Source of the DNA: an uncultured Eubacteriales bacterium
Lineage (GTDB): Bacteria > Bacillota > Clostridia > Oscillospirales > Butyricicoccaceae
Direction of reading: 5' to 3'
Assembly: GCA_905199135.1 (NCBI GenBank)
Contig: CAJKFC010000057.1
Coordinates: 1 to 12,367, forward strand
DNA length: 12,367 nt
Shown: positions 12,242 through 12,367 of the stretch, piece after piece
Layout: the number at the start of each line of letters is the position of its first letter
Numbering within the stretch: position 1 is the first letter of the stretch
Made by a program: the position numbers and the translations under genes
The notes under the pieces: generated by a model
Seen by the model: only the letters and a program-made list of their open reading frames with translations
Databases searched by the model: none
Told to the model about the DNA's origin: nothing

Positions 12242-12358
12242 GCTCTGCGGAACGGCATTTCAGCCGTTATTTTACCCCATTGTTCAGGCACAACGGGGAC
12301 CCCGTGTAATTAAATAGAGTGCGGCGGCACTCGCCGCCGTGTCGGGCATTCGCCCTCC
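12242..12358 (-). repeat. Structured intergenic repeat, tandem copy 4
   Basis: The same 117-bp unit exactly 175 bp downstream of copy 3, with only two differences (12121 A vs 12296 G; 12143 G vs 12318 A). The intervening 58 bp (12184-12241) is unique, apart from TTCCGCAG at 12234-12241, which pairs with the start of this copy. The window ends 9 nt after it, so further copies may follow. Confidence 0.85.
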
Positions 12359-12367
12359 CCAACGGAC

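Noticed and set aside
12067..12358. CRISPR array from the repeated units at the right end
   Set aside because: The units are 117 bp with only one 58-bp spacer, contain four hairpins, recur singly at other loci, and no cas genes are present.

Overview
The window looks like a piece of a Clostridia-type (Bacillota) chromosome of roughly even base composition. The grounds are strong AGGAGG-type ribosome binding sites, consensus sigma-A promoters, the Firmicute order rpmH-rnpA-yidD-yidC-jag, a three-repeat S-layer-homology surface protein and a MerR/TipAS regulator. An uncultured gut-type lineage is my inference; nothing in the sequence names a species.

Layout from left to right. Positions 1-244 hold intergenic structured repeats. 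245-1137 (+) is a two-gene unit: a GNAT acetyltransferase overlapping an O6-alkylguanine-DNA alkyltransferase-family gene by 4 nt. 1280-2416 (+) is a lipoprotein plus a small membrane-anchored protein, ending in a bidirectional terminator. 2438-4336 (-) carries a paralogue of that anchored protein, a second small exported protein, and a MerR/TipAS regulator with its own MerR-type promoter. 4642-6159 (+) is an NhaC-superfamily antiporter gene broken by two compensating single-base shifts, with a textbook-like ARG box upstream. 6203-6386 is another structured repeat. 6387-10211 (-) is an M16 peptidase and then, in reverse order, the jag, yidC, yidD, rnpA and rpmH housekeeping cluster. 10418-12058 (+) is an SLH protein with a degenerate GH18-like domain. 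12059-12367 holds two tandem copies of the structured repeat.

How the genes relate. The rpmH-to-jag block makes ribosomal protein L34, the RNase P protein and the membrane-insertion machinery. Neither of its usual neighbours (dnaA on one side, mnmE on the other) is present. The two small-protein units (1280-2416 and 3213-4336) share a paralogous gene and near-identical promoters, so they are probably co-regulated duplicates flanking the MerR/TipAS gene.

The most unusual signal is the intergenic repeat at 34-119, 6249-6348, 12067-12183 and 12242-12358. It is built from up to four hairpins whose stems differ between copies by paired, compensating changes while loops and linkers stay constant, as expected for a selected RNA (or cruciform) structure. 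I do not recognise it as a described family. Three loci need a single-base explanation (the MerR start and two sites in the antiporter), so draft-assembly error is a live alternative for those.
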